Assembly (NCBI RefSeq): GCF_000012945.1
Contig: NC_007511.1
Coordinates: 2,914,001-2,978,000, forward strand
From: Burkholderia lata
GTDB lineage: Bacteria; Pseudomonadota; Gammaproteobacteria; Burkholderiales; Burkholderiaceae
Reading direction: 5' to 3'
Length of the DNA stretch: 64,000 nucleotides
The position numbers were made by a program, and so were the translations under genes. This document shows positions 28,510 to 37,211 of this stretch, piece after piece (position 1 is the stretch's first letter; each line of letters begins with the position of its first letter). The notes beneath the pieces were generated by a model, which saw nothing but the letters and a program-made list of their open reading frames with translations, ran no database searches and had not been told where the DNA came from.

Positions 28510-28947
28510 ATGAATCGAATCAGATTGAGCTTGATCGCCCTGGTCGCGATGACCGCGGTGTCGCCGTATGCGTGGTCGTCGACGCTGGTTTACCAGCCGA
28601 ACAACCCGAACTTCGGCGGCAACCCGGCAAACGGCCCGAATCTGCTCAACGAGGCCAATGCGCAGAACAAGCACACGGATCCGTCGCTGTCGGCGTATTC
28701 GTCGCCGACGTCCACGTCGTCGCTCGACCAGTTCAATGCGCAGCTGCAGCAGGCGATCCTGTCGCGCGTCGCCGGCTCGGTGACGAACTCGATCGTCGGC
28801 ACCAACGGCGAGCTCAAGCCGGGGACGATCAGCACCGGCAACTTCACGATCGTCGTGAGTGCAGCCGGCAACGGCAGCCTGCAAGTGACGACCACCGACA
28901 AGACGACGGGTGCGACCTCGACGTTCATCGTCAGCAACGGCCAATAA
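28510..28947 (+). CDS. csgF: Curli assembly protein CsgF
   Basis: 145 aa with signal peptide (LSLIALVAMTAVSPYAWS). The mature N-terminus STLVYQPNNPNFGGNPANG matches the segment by which CsgF binds in the CsgG channel. It anchors the CsgB nucleator at the cell surface. 30 bp after csgE with an AGGGG ribosome binding site. Confidence 0.92.
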   Translation: MNRIRLSLIALVAMTAVSPYAWSSTLVYQPNNPNFGGNPANGPNLLNEANAQNKHTDPSLSAYSSPTSTSSLDQFNAQLQQAILSRVAGSVTNSIVGTNGELKPGTISTGNFTIVVSAAGNGSLQVTTTDKTTGATSTFIVSNGQ

Positions 28948-28972
28948 ATCGAAAAAAACGACTGAGCGAATC

Positions 28973-29911
28973 ATGAAAAAAAATGCTGAACGCACTCGCT
29001 TCAACACGGGGATGACACGGATCGCGATGGGTGCGGTGTTGCTGCTGTCGCTGGTCGGCTGCGTCACGCGGCCGATGCCGGCACTGAGCAACGCGACGCT
29101 GACGCCGCCGACGCGCACCACGCGCGACCTCACGCATCTCCCGCCGCCGAAGGGCAAGATCGTCGCGGCCGTGTACGGCTTTCGCGACCTGACGGGGCAG
29201 TACAAGGCCTCGCCGGACAGCTCCTTCTCGTCGCAGGTCACGCAGGGCGGCGCGTCGTTCCTCGTCAAGGCGATGCGCGACTCCGGCTGGTTCACGCCGG
29301 TGGAACGCGAGAACCTGCAGGATCTGCTGACCGAACGCAAGATCATGCGCGCCACCGACGGCTCGGATGCGAAGAAGGCGCAGAACGACGCGATGGCGCC
29401 GCTGATGCCCGCGAACATCGTGCTCGAGGGCGGCATCGTCGGCTACGACACGAACGTCCGGACCGGCGGGGCCGGCGTCGCCTACCTCGGGATCAGCGGA
29501 TCGACGCAGTACCGGATCGACCAGGTCACCGTCAACCTGCGCGCGATCGACATCCGCACGGGCCAGGTGCTCAACAGCGTGTCGACGACCAAGACCGTCT
29601 ACTCCTATCAGGTCGACACGGGCATCTATCGCTTCGTCGGCTTCAAGGACCTGCTGCAGGCGGAAGCCGGGCTGACGCGTAATGAACCCGCGCAGATCTG
29701 CGTGAACGAAGCGATCGAATCGGCGCTCACGCACCTGATCGTCCAGGGCGTCGCGAACCAGACCTGGGTGCTGAAGAACGATCAGGACTGGTACGACCCG
29801 ACGATGCAGCGGTATCTGCAGGAAGACCGGAAATACGCGCAGGACATGGAGGACGCGAACACCGCGTACGACCCGCAGAAGATCGATCGTTCGGCTGCGT
29901 CCACTCATTAA
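28973..29911 (+). CDS. csgG: Curli secretion channel lipoprotein CsgG
   Basis: 312 aa from ATG 28973. Lipobox LVGC near residue 24 gives an acylated outer-membrane protein. The CsgG core runs from KIVAAVYGFRDLTGQYK through FTPVERENLQDLLTERK and VLEGGIVGYDTNVRTGG to TTKTVYSYQVDTGIYRFV, with the family's central loop. It forms the nonameric pore exporting curlin subunits. 25 bp after csgF. Confidence 0.93.
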   Translation: MKKNAERTRFNTGMTRIAMGAVLLLSLVGCVTRPMPALSNATLTPPTRTTRDLTHLPPPKGKIVAAVYGFRDLTGQYKASPDSSFSSQVTQGGASFLVKAMRDSGWFTPVERENLQDLLTERKIMRATDGSDAKKAQNDAMAPLMPANIVLEGGIVGYDTNVRTGGAGVAYLGISGSTQYRIDQVTVNLRAIDIRTGQVLNSVSTTKTVYSYQVDTGIYRFVGFKDLLQAEAGLTRNEPAQICVNEAIESALTHLIVQGVANQTWVLKNDQDWYDPTMQRYLQEDRKYAQDMEDANTAYDPQKIDRSAASTH

Positions 29912-29940
29912 CCGGCATCACGCCGGCCAGCGGAGAAAAC

Positions 29941-30483
29941 ATGATGAATCGACAGCGTGATCGGAACGGGCGCGCCCGCGCGATGCGACGGGTGCTCGCG
30001 ATCGTGGGGGCAGCAGCAGCGATGCAGGCGGCGTCGGCGGCACCCGTGCCGCTCAACGACCTCGGCCCGCCGGAACCCGCGTTCGACTACAGCGGCAACA
30101 TCGTCGCGGTCCGGCAGAGCGGCGTCGGCAATAACGCATCGCTCGACCAGGCGGGCCACAACGGTGCGCTGATCTGGCAGGCCGGCGACGGCAACGCGAT
30201 CGTCGCGCGGCAGACCGGTGCGCAGAACTGGATCGCGGCGTCGCAGGTCGGCCTGGGCAACACATTGAATGCGACCCAGCGCGGCAACGGCAACACGTTG
30301 CAGGTGCAACAGAACGGCGTCGGCAATTCGGTCGAATCGACGCAGGTCGGCACGTCGCTGTCGGCGCGCGTCACGCAGAACGGCATCAACAACGCGGTGA
30401 ACATCGTGCAGGGCGGATCGAACACCGGCATCCAGGTGATCCAGACCGGCAACGGCGCGCGCGCCACGGTGGTGACGCGGTAA
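29941..30483 (+). CDS. csgB: CsgB-like curlin nucleator
   Basis: 180 aa with signal peptide (VLAIVGAAAAMQAASA). The mature protein has about eleven imperfect 11-residue strands such as NTLQVQQNGVGN and NAVNIVQGGSN, i.e. five to six curlin repeats with conserved Q and N. It precedes the longer curlin gene and ends in a basic tail (ARATVVTR), a CsgB trait that helps surface attachment. GGAG precedes the ATG. CsgA identity cannot be excluded for this shorter gene. Confidence 0.8.
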   Translation: MMNRQRDRNGRARAMRRVLAIVGAAAAMQAASAAPVPLNDLGPPEPAFDYSGNIVAVRQSGVGNNASLDQAGHNGALIWQAGDGNAIVARQTGAQNWIAASQVGLGNTLNATQRGNGNTLQVQQNGVGNSVESTQVGTSLSARVTQNGINNAVNIVQGGSNTGIQVIQTGNGARATVVTR

Positions 30484-30614
30484 CGGTTACGCGGTTTGCA
30501 CGTGCTTTGCTCGAAGTGGTGTGAGGTGTGGACGTGAGAGCGTCCTCAATTGGCGGGGGTGCCGGCTAAAGATCGACTTTTCCGGCGAATTTTCTTTCGA
30601 ATCAGGAGCAACAA

Positions 30615-31988
30615 ATGAAGGTGACCAAGTCTGCAATCGCAATCGCAGTGCTGATGCTCGCATCGGCTGCCGCACAGGCCGATTCGTCGGGGAACAACGT
30701 GAACATCGGACAATCCGGCAACTTCAACTCGGCAACCGTCGAACAGACGGCGACGAGCGGTGATTCGGTGACGATCAACCAGTCGGCAGCCGGCAACGAT
30801 CCCCGCTACGGGTTCGTCGCCAACGTGACGACCCAGGGCGGCAACGGCGACACGACCGTGATCCAGCAGAACTCCTGGTGGGCGCAGCCGTATTCGAGCG
30901 TGAACGTGTCGCAGACGAACACGTCGAACGAGCGGAACTACGTGACGCAATCCGGCGGCGGCGATTTCTCGGCGACCATCACGCAATCGGCGTCGGTTTA
31001 CACCGGCGGCCCGCAATACGACACCAACACGATCAACCAGTACAGCTACATCGACAGCGCGTCGATTTCGCAATCGGGCGGCGGCTGGAACACCGTGACG
31101 ATCAACCAGGGCACGCCGAGCCAGTCGGCGATCGGCAACAACGCGACGGTGACGCAGGCGGACACGACCGGCAACACCGTCGGCATCACGCAGACCGGCA
31201 ACAACGGCACCGCGAACGTCCAGACGACCTGGGCCGGCGGGAACGCGACGTCGATCACGCAAACGGGCGGCACGACCAACGCCAGCGTGACGCAGTTCGC
31301 CGAAAGTGGCGACCGGGTCACGACGACCCAGAGCGGCACCGAAACCGCCACCGTGAGCTCGTGGTTCGGCGGCGGCAACAACACGACGATCTCGCAATCG
31401 GGTGGCGTGAACGGCAACAACGCGACGGTGAACCAGATCGCGGCGGCCGGCAACACGACGTCGATCACGCAGACCGCCGACGGCAACAACGCGACGGTCA
31501 ATCAGTGGTTCGAGTTCGGCGACAACGCGACGATCAACCAGTCGGCAGCGTCGAACAACGCGACGATCACGCAGCAGTACGGCTACGGCAACAGCGCGTC
31601 CATCACGCAAACGGCCGCGTTCAACACGGCGTCGATCTCGCAAAACAACTCGGCCGGTTCGTCGGCATCCATCACGCAGGCTTCGGCGGACAACCAGGCG
31701 TCTGTGGCGCAAACGGCATCGGGCTCGTCGACGACGGTGAGCCAGTCGGGCGACATCGGCAACTACGCCAATGCATCGCAGACGGGTGCGGATGACGTGC
31801 TGAGCCTCTCGCAGGCCGGTGGCTTCAACATCATCAACGCATCGCAAGTGTCGGGCTCGGGCAACCAGGGCTACGTGACGCAGAACGGCTACTTCAACAA
31901 CGCCACGCTGGTACAGCAAGGCAACGCGAACTACGCGAGCATCAACCAGAACGGCGCCTACAACACCGTTTCGCTCAAGCAGCACTAA
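30615..31988 (+). CDS. csgA: Very long curlin subunit, CsgA-like
   Basis: 457 aa with signal peptide (AIAIAVLMLASAAAQA). The mature part is almost entirely about 33 strands of 11 residues of type x-A-x-I-T-Q-x-x-x-x-N, equal to about sixteen full curlin repeats; E. coli CsgA has five. Many repeats keep internal Q and N, with Trp/Tyr-rich insertions near the start (SWWAQPYS, YTGGPQYD). It should form an extracellular amyloid fibre with larger building blocks. Strong ribosome binding site AGGAG; 131 bp after csgB; followed by a strong terminator. Confidence 0.9.
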   Translation: MKVTKSAIAIAVLMLASAAAQADSSGNNVNIGQSGNFNSATVEQTATSGDSVTINQSAAGNDPRYGFVANVTTQGGNGDTTVIQQNSWWAQPYSSVNVSQTNTSNERNYVTQSGGGDFSATITQSASVYTGGPQYDTNTINQYSYIDSASISQSGGGWNTVTINQGTPSQSAIGNNATVTQADTTGNTVGITQTGNNGTANVQTTWAGGNATSITQTGGTTNASVTQFAESGDRVTTTQSGTETATVSSWFGGGNNTTISQSGGVNGNNATVNQIAAAGNTTSITQTADGNNATVNQWFEFGDNATINQSAASNNATITQQYGYGNSASITQTAAFNTASISQNNSAGSSASITQASADNQASVAQTASGSSTTVSQSGDIGNYANASQTGADDVLSLSQAGGFNIINASQVSGSGNQGYVTQNGYFNNATLVQQGNANYASINQNGAYNTVSLKQH

Positions 31989-32005
31989 GCACCGCCGGCG
32001 TCACG

Positions 32006-32040
32006 AAAAGGCCGGACGGTTGCCCGTTCGGCCTTTTTTT
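32006..32040 (+). terminator. Rho-independent terminator after csgA
   Basis: A 14-bp stem (32006-32019 with 32024-32037, one G-T pair) around the loop TTGC ends in a run of T. It should stop most transcripts before the CsgH-like gene, favouring high csgA mRNA. Confidence 0.88.
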
Positions 32041-32059
32041 CATTCGACAGGGGACGATC

Positions 32060-32380
32060 ATGGTTGGCATTCACGATCTCAACGCCTATTTCGACGTCGC
32101 CGCCAGTGCCGGCGGCGTGAACATCGTGCCGCACGTGCAGGCGGCCGCGCCGGTCGACGTGTCGTACAGCCTGCGCATCACCAAAACCGGCGGCGCCGGC
32201 TCGGCCTCGCTGACACGCTCCGGCGAATCGCGACTCGCCGGCGGCGAGGATCGGCCGCTCGCGACGCTGCGGCTGAGCGTCGATTCGGGCGATATCTGCA
32301 AGGCGACGCTGGTGCTGCACGTCAATGGCGAGCACGCGGAGTATTCGGTGGACTGCAATCCGCAGCGGGCGTCGAATTGA
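32060..32380 (+). CDS. csgH: CsgH/CsgC-like curli chaperone without a signal peptide
   Basis: 106 aa, MVGIHDLNAYFDVAASAGG... with alternating hydrophobic strands such as VSYSLRITKTGGAGSASLTRSG and ATLVLHVNGEHAEYSVDC, as in the immunoglobulin-like CsgC/CsgH inhibitors of premature amyloid formation. It directly follows the curlin gene. Cys occurs at DICK and SVDC. The known proteins are periplasmic, but no in-frame signal peptide or earlier start is found here. Assignment is from context plus fold pattern. Confidence 0.6.
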   Translation: MVGIHDLNAYFDVAASAGGVNIVPHVQAAAPVDVSYSLRITKTGGAGSASLTRSGESRLAGGEDRPLATLRLSVDSGDICKATLVLHVNGEHAEYSVDCNPQRASN

Positions 32381-32462
32381 ACCGGTGCGGCGCCGGCGCG
32401 TCGTGCCGCATGCCGGGCATGCGTCGGCGGCCCGACGCTCCCGGCATCCGCGCGCGCCGTCG

Positions 32463-33770
32463 TCAGCCGGCCCGCCCCGCCGCGACCGGCATCGTGCGTC
32501 GCGACGCGATCCGCAACGCCAGCACGCCGCCGGCCAGCAGCGCGACCGCGACGAGCAGCAGCGCGAGGTCGTACGCATGCGTGACGTCCTTGATCCGCCC
32601 CATCACCGGCGGCAGCGCAAGCCCCGCGATGTTCGCGACCGCGTTGATCAACGCGATCGACGCGGCGGCCGTGAGCCCCGACACGTACTCGGTCGTCACG
32701 GCCCAGAACACGGGCGTCGCGGCCCAGTTGAAGCCGACCGCGAGCACGAGCAGCGCATACGCGACGGGCAGCGTCGGCGTATAGATCGCCGCGATCAGCA
32801 ACGCGCCGGCCAGCAGCATCGGCACGCCGAGATGCAGCGCGCGTTCGCCGCCGAGATCCGAATGCCGGCCGTTCACGTACATCGCGACGCACGCGAACAG
32901 GAACGGCAGCGCGGACAGGCTGCCGACCGCGAAACTCGATTGTCCCGACAGGCTCTTCACGAGCAGCGGCAGGAACAGCGTGAGGCCGATCGTGCCGAAT
33001 GCCTGCAGCAGCCAGAACGCGGCGAGCGCCCACACCTTGCCGTCGCCGAACGCACGCCGCAGCGCGGCGCCATGCGACAGGTGCTCGCGCGGCGCGCTGT
33101 CGCGCAGCGTCGCTTCGAGCCACGCGCGCTCGTCGGCCGGCAGCCAGCGTGCATGCGCGGGCGTGTCGGGCAGGCGGCGCAGCACGACGAACCCGAGCAG
33201 CAGCGCGGGCACGCCTTCGAGCAGGAACAGCCAGCGCCAGCCTTCGATGCCCAGCACGCCGTTCAGGTTCAGCAGCGCGCCGGACAGCGGCAACCCGATC
33301 ACCGACGCGAGCGTCGCGCCGATATAGAAGAACGACATCGCGCGCGCACGATCGCTCGGCGGATACCACGCCGACAGGTAGTAGATGATTCCCGGCGTGA
33401 ATCCCGCTTCCGCCGCGCCGAGCAGCAGGCGCATCGCATAGAGTTGCCCCGGCGTATGGACGGTGCTCATCGCGGCCGCGACGATGCCCCACGTGATCAT
33501 GATCCGCGCGATCCAGCGGCGTGCGCCGACGCGCGCGAGGAACAGGTTGCTCGGCACCTCGAACAGGATGTAGGTCACGTAGAACAGCCCCGCGCCCAAC
33601 CCGTACATTTCGGCGCTCAGCCCGAGATCGGCGTTCATCTGCAGCGCCGCGACCGAGATGTTCGAGCGGTCGATATACGCGACGAGATACAGCAGCATCA
33701 GGAACGGAATCAGGCGCAGGTTCAGGCGTCGCATCGTCGCGGCGTGCAACGGCGGGGCGGCAGCGGTCAT
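32463..33770 (-). CDS. MFS transporter, anion:cation symporter (ACS) type
   Basis: 435 aa from ATG 33770 with AGGAG upstream. Twelve membrane helices; YLVAYIDRSNISVAAL and VPSNLFLARVGARRWIARIM are typical of the ACS branch carrying organic acids such as tartrate, galactarate or phthalate. No catabolic genes lie beside it, so the cargo is unknown. Confidence 0.87.
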   Translation of the reverse strand: MTAAAPPLHAATMRRLNLRLIPFLMLLYLVAYIDRSNISVAALQMNADLGLSAEMYGLGAGLFYVTYILFEVPSNLFLARVGARRWIARIMITWGIVAAAMSTVHTPGQLYAMRLLLGAAEAGFTPGIIYYLSAWYPPSDRARAMSFFYIGATLASVIGLPLSGALLNLNGVLGIEGWRWLFLLEGVPALLLGFVVLRRLPDTPAHARWLPADERAWLEATLRDSAPREHLSHGAALRRAFGDGKVWALAAFWLLQAFGTIGLTLFLPLLVKSLSGQSSFAVGSLSALPFLFACVAMYVNGRHSDLGGERALHLGVPMLLAGALLIAAIYTPTLPVAYALLVLAVGFNWAATPVFWAVTTEYVSGLTAAASIALINAVANIAGLALPPVMGRIKDVTHAYDLALLLVAVALLAGGVLALRIASRRTMPVAAGRAG

Positions 33771-33974
33771 CGGTGTGTCTCCTGGTTCGTCCCGCGCGTC
33801 GTGCGGGACGGTACGGCCGCCGCACGCGGCGGCAGCGTCGCGCCGCGTGAGGCGCGGCGTCATCCAGGCCAGTCTAGGAGCCGCGTGAATTTCGCGTCAA
33901 TTACCGGGACGTCATCTCGATATGTGAGATGCGTGTGGCGATCGGCGCCCCGCGTGCGTATGGGTCGATTCGGC

Positions 33975-34868
33975 TCAGTAACGCATCACGAGAAACAGCC
34001 CGGCGGCCGCGAGTGCCATGCCCGGCCACGCGAGCGCGCCGATCGTCTCGCCCAGCGCGACGAGTGCGATCAGCGCGGTCGCGGGCGGGATCAGGAAGAA
34101 CAGCGCCGACACGCGCGACGCCTCGCCGTACCGCACCATCGCGAGCAGCAGCGAGATCGCGATCAGCGAGTTGCAGATGACGAGGTACGCGAGCGAACCG
34201 GCGAGCCCGGCGGTCCATTGCACGTGCATCGGTTCGAGCGCGAACCCGAGCGGCGCGGTGACCGCCAGGCCGACCGTGTACTGCACGAGGTTCGCGGTGA
34301 CCGGATGCACGTCGGTGCCGAAGCGCTTTTCCCACAGCGTGCCGCCGGTGATGCATGCGAGCGCGAACAGGGCGAACGCGAGCGCCCAAGGCGACGCGAC
34401 GTCGACCGACGAACGCGCGAGGATCACCAGCACCGCGCCCGCGGCACCGAGCGCGAGCCCGATCCAGCGCAGCACGCCGACGCGCTCGCCGGCAATCATC
34501 GGCGCGAGCAGCCCGACGAGAATCGGCTGCTGCGACGTGACGAGCGCGACAGCGCCGGCCGACATGCCGAGCTTCAGGCTCAGGTACGTGAATGCGAAAT
34601 AGCCGGCCTGCAGCAACAGGCCGACCACGACGAGATCGCGCCATGCGCGCGCCGTGCGCGGCAACGCGGGGCGCAGCCACAGGAACGGGCCGGCGAGCAG
34701 CGCGACGACGCAGGCATAGCGCAGCGCGAGGAACGTGAGCGGATCGGCATAGCGCAAGCCGAGCTTCAGGAACACGAAGCCGCTTGCCCACAGCAGCAGG
34801 AACAGCGCGGGCGCGATGCGCAGCCAGCCGGGTTGCCGGGCGGCATTCGGAGTATCGATCGCCGTCAT
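33975..34868 (-). CDS. EamA/DMT-family transporter
   Basis: 297 aa, ten membrane helices in two EamA halves (LFLLLWASGFVFLKLGLRYADPLTF at the start; SLAYLVICNSLIAISLLLAMVRYGEASRVSALFFLIPP in the second). ATG 34868 was preferred to 34874 because GGGA lies 6 bases before it. Drug/metabolite exporter family, cargo unknown. Confidence 0.85.
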   Translation of the reverse strand: MTAIDTPNAARQPGWLRIAPALFLLLWASGFVFLKLGLRYADPLTFLALRYACVVALLAGPFLWLRPALPRTARAWRDLVVVGLLLQAGYFAFTYLSLKLGMSAGAVALVTSQQPILVGLLAPMIAGERVGVLRWIGLALGAAGAVLVILARSSVDVASPWALAFALFALACITGGTLWEKRFGTDVHPVTANLVQYTVGLAVTAPLGFALEPMHVQWTAGLAGSLAYLVICNSLIAISLLLAMVRYGEASRVSALFFLIPPATALIALVALGETIGALAWPGMALAAAGLFLVMRY

Positions 34869-35100
34869 GCGCATTCCCAGTGTGTCGTCGCCGGGATATC
34901 CGCCCCGCTTGCGCCGGGGCCGCGTGTATGTGCGCGCATCAGCGGCGCACCGGGTGACCGGTGAAGTTCGGTACGGTCACGGTCGCGACGATGACGACCT
35001 GCGGTTCCCGCTTCATCACGGCATGCCCCCGGTATATTCGGCGTGCGACGATCATACGCCGCGTCAGCCGATCATGCTTCGTGGGGATCTCGCGCCAACC

Positions 35101-36012
35101 TCAATCATCCGACGCCAGCATGCGCGGTATCTCGTCGACGAGCGCATCGATGACGACGCGCACCTTCGACGGCACCTGGCGCGATGCCGGCCGCACCGCG
35201 AACACTTCGGCACCCGACACGCTGTTGCTGTCCATCACGAGCGCGAGGCGGCCGTCGCGCAGGTAAGGCGCCATCAGCCAGCACGGCAGCCATGCGAGGC
35301 CCGCGCCGGCGGCGGCCGCATCGGCGATCGCCAGCAGGTCGTCGAGCCGCAGGCGGCCGGCCGGGCGATGGTCGTGCACCGCGCCGTCCGCGCCGACGAC
35401 CCGCCACGGCGTCGGTTGCCCGCCGCGCGAATACGCGATGCCGACGTGCGACGCGAGTGCGTCGAGCCCCGCCGGCCGGCCATGACGTTCGAGATACGCG
35501 GGCGACGCGCAGATGCCCATGCGCTGCACGCCGAGCTTCCGGCCGACGAGCGCGCTCGTATCGGCCAGCTCGCCGATGCGCACCGCGATGTCGAAGCCGT
35601 CGTTGACCAGGTCGGCCACGCGATCGCTGAACGACACGTCGATCTCGAGCCGCGGATGGCGCTCGACGAGGCGCCGCATGACGGGCGCCACGCATTGCCG
35701 CCCGAACAGCACGGGCACGCTGACCCGCAGCCGCCCCGCCGGCTCGCGTTGCCCCGCGTCGAGCGCGGCCTCCGTCTCGCCGAGTTCGGCCAGCAGCCGC
35801 CGGCACTGCTCGTAGTAGACGAGCCCTTCGTCGGTCAGGCCGAGCTGGCGCGTCGTGCGCTGCAGGAGCCGGGTGCCGAGACGGCGTTCGAGCCGCGCGA
35901 CGACCTTCGCGACGGCCGAGCGCGTGACGCCGAGCCGCAGCGCGGCCGCCGCGAAGCTGCCCGACTCCACCACGTCGACAAATTCGGCCACGCCTCTCAG
36001 CCGCTCGTCCAT
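35101..36012 (-). CDS. LysR-family regulator
   Basis: 303 aa from ATG 36012 (GGAG 9 bases upstream). Winged helix-turn-helix at residues 1-60 (FVDVVESGSFAAAALRLGVTRSAVAKVVARLE) and substrate domain of the CrgA-like type. Divergent from the dehydrogenase gene at 36139 across 126 bp, so it probably controls it. Confidence 0.9.
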   Translation of the reverse strand: MDERLRGVAEFVDVVESGSFAAAALRLGVTRSAVAKVVARLERRLGTRLLQRTTRQLGLTDEGLVYYEQCRRLLAELGETEAALDAGQREPAGRLRVSVPVLFGRQCVAPVMRRLVERHPRLEIDVSFSDRVADLVNDGFDIAVRIGELADTSALVGRKLGVQRMGICASPAYLERHGRPAGLDALASHVGIAYSRGGQPTPWRVVGADGAVHDHRPAGRLRLDDLLAIADAAAAGAGLAWLPCWLMAPYLRDGRLALVMDSNSVSGAEVFAVRPASRQVPSKVRVVIDALVDEIPRMLASDD

Positions 36013-36138
36013 GCCATTCCGCTCCGGTTGGGTCACAGGGTTGTTTCCGCACAGGCGACAGTCATTGGCCGATTTCTCGCCAATGCGTCCCCATGCGCAA
36101 CACTATGATAGTCCGCTCTATCTCGAAAAGGAGTCGAC

Positions 36139-37158
36139 ATGCACGCATGGCAAGTGAAACCGGGCGACGGCGTGGCCGGGCTTCGGCGCATCGACGCGAC
36201 ACGCCGCGCGGTCGGGCCGACCGACGTGGTCGTGAAGATCCACGCAGCCGGACTGAACTACCGCGACCTGATGTTCGCGCGCGGCGACTATCTCGGCATC
36301 GGCACGGACGCGCTGATCCCGGTTGCCGACGGCGCCGGCGAAGTCATCGAAACCGGCCGCGACGTCACGCGCTTCAAGCCGGGCGATCGCGTGATCAACA
36401 CGTACTTCCCGCACTGGATCGACGGGCCGCCGACGCCGCGGAAAGTATCCGGATCGCCCGGCGCACAATTCGACGGCGTGCTGGCCGAACATTTCGTGTC
36501 CGACGAAGCCGCGCTGGTCGCGATTCCCGCGCACCTGAACTACGACGAGGCGGCGACGCTGTCGTGCGCGGGCATCACCGCGTGGAACGCACTGTTCGCC
36601 GACGGCGGCCTGGGGCCCGGCGCGACCGTCGTGCTGCTCGGCACGGGCGGCGTGTCGATCGTCGCATTGCAACTCGCGCGTGCGGCGGGGCTGCGCACCA
36701 TCGTCACGTCGTCGAGCGATGCGAAGCTCGAACGCGCCCGCGCACTCGGTGCGGACGCAACCATCAACTATCGCGCGACGCCCGACTGGCAGCACGAAGT
36801 GCTGCGGCTCACCGGCGGCGCGGGGGCGGGTCTGGTCGTTGAAGTCGGCGGCAAGGATACGCTGCCGCGCTCGGTCGCCGCGACGAAGATGGGCGGCATC
36901 GTGTCGGTAATCGGCGGCCTCAGCAGCTTCGCCGGCCCCGAACTCGGGCTGCTGTCGCTGATCGGCGGGATCCGCCAGTTGCACGGGATCATGGTCGGCA
37001 GCCGCGCGATGCTCGACGACGTCGTGCGGCTGGTCGACGCGAAGCGGATCAAGCCGGTGGTCGATCGCGTGTTCGGCTTCGACGAAGCACCGCAGGCGTA
37101 TGCGTACCTGCAGTCGGGGCAGCACTTCGGCAAGGTCGTGATTCGCGTCGCGCAGTAA
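36139..37158 (+). CDS. Medium-chain dehydrogenase, NAD(P)-dependent quinone/alcohol oxidoreductase type
   Basis: 339 aa. GroES-like N-terminal domain (HAAGLNYRDLMFARGDYLG, GDGAGEV-like stretch VADGAGEVIETG) and Rossmann domain with LGTGGVSIVALQLARAAG. It lacks the Zn-ligand Cys set of classical alcohol dehydrogenases, so it belongs to the zinc-free branch. Reduces or oxidises an unknown carbonyl or quinone substrate. AAAGGAG ribosome binding site. Confidence 0.88.
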   Translation: MHAWQVKPGDGVAGLRRIDATRRAVGPTDVVVKIHAAGLNYRDLMFARGDYLGIGTDALIPVADGAGEVIETGRDVTRFKPGDRVINTYFPHWIDGPPTPRKVSGSPGAQFDGVLAEHFVSDEAALVAIPAHLNYDEAATLSCAGITAWNALFADGGLGPGATVVLLGTGGVSIVALQLARAAGLRTIVTSSSDAKLERARALGADATINYRATPDWQHEVLRLTGGAGAGLVVEVGGKDTLPRSVAATKMGGIVSVIGGLSSFAGPELGLLSLIGGIRQLHGIMVGSRAMLDDVVRLVDAKRIKPVVDRVFGFDEAPQAYAYLQSGQHFGKVVIRVAQ

Positions 37159-37170
37159 GCGCGTCGAGGC

Positions 37171-37190
37171 GGCGGGCAGTTCGGCCCGCC
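37171..37190. terminator. Hairpin between convergent dehydrogenase and porin genes
   Basis: GGCGGGC (37171-37177) pairs with GCCCGCC (37184-37190) around AGTTCG. No U-tract; a probable modest bidirectional terminator. Confidence 0.4.
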
Positions 37191-37211
37191 ACCTCTTCCG
37201 TCATCGCGCCG

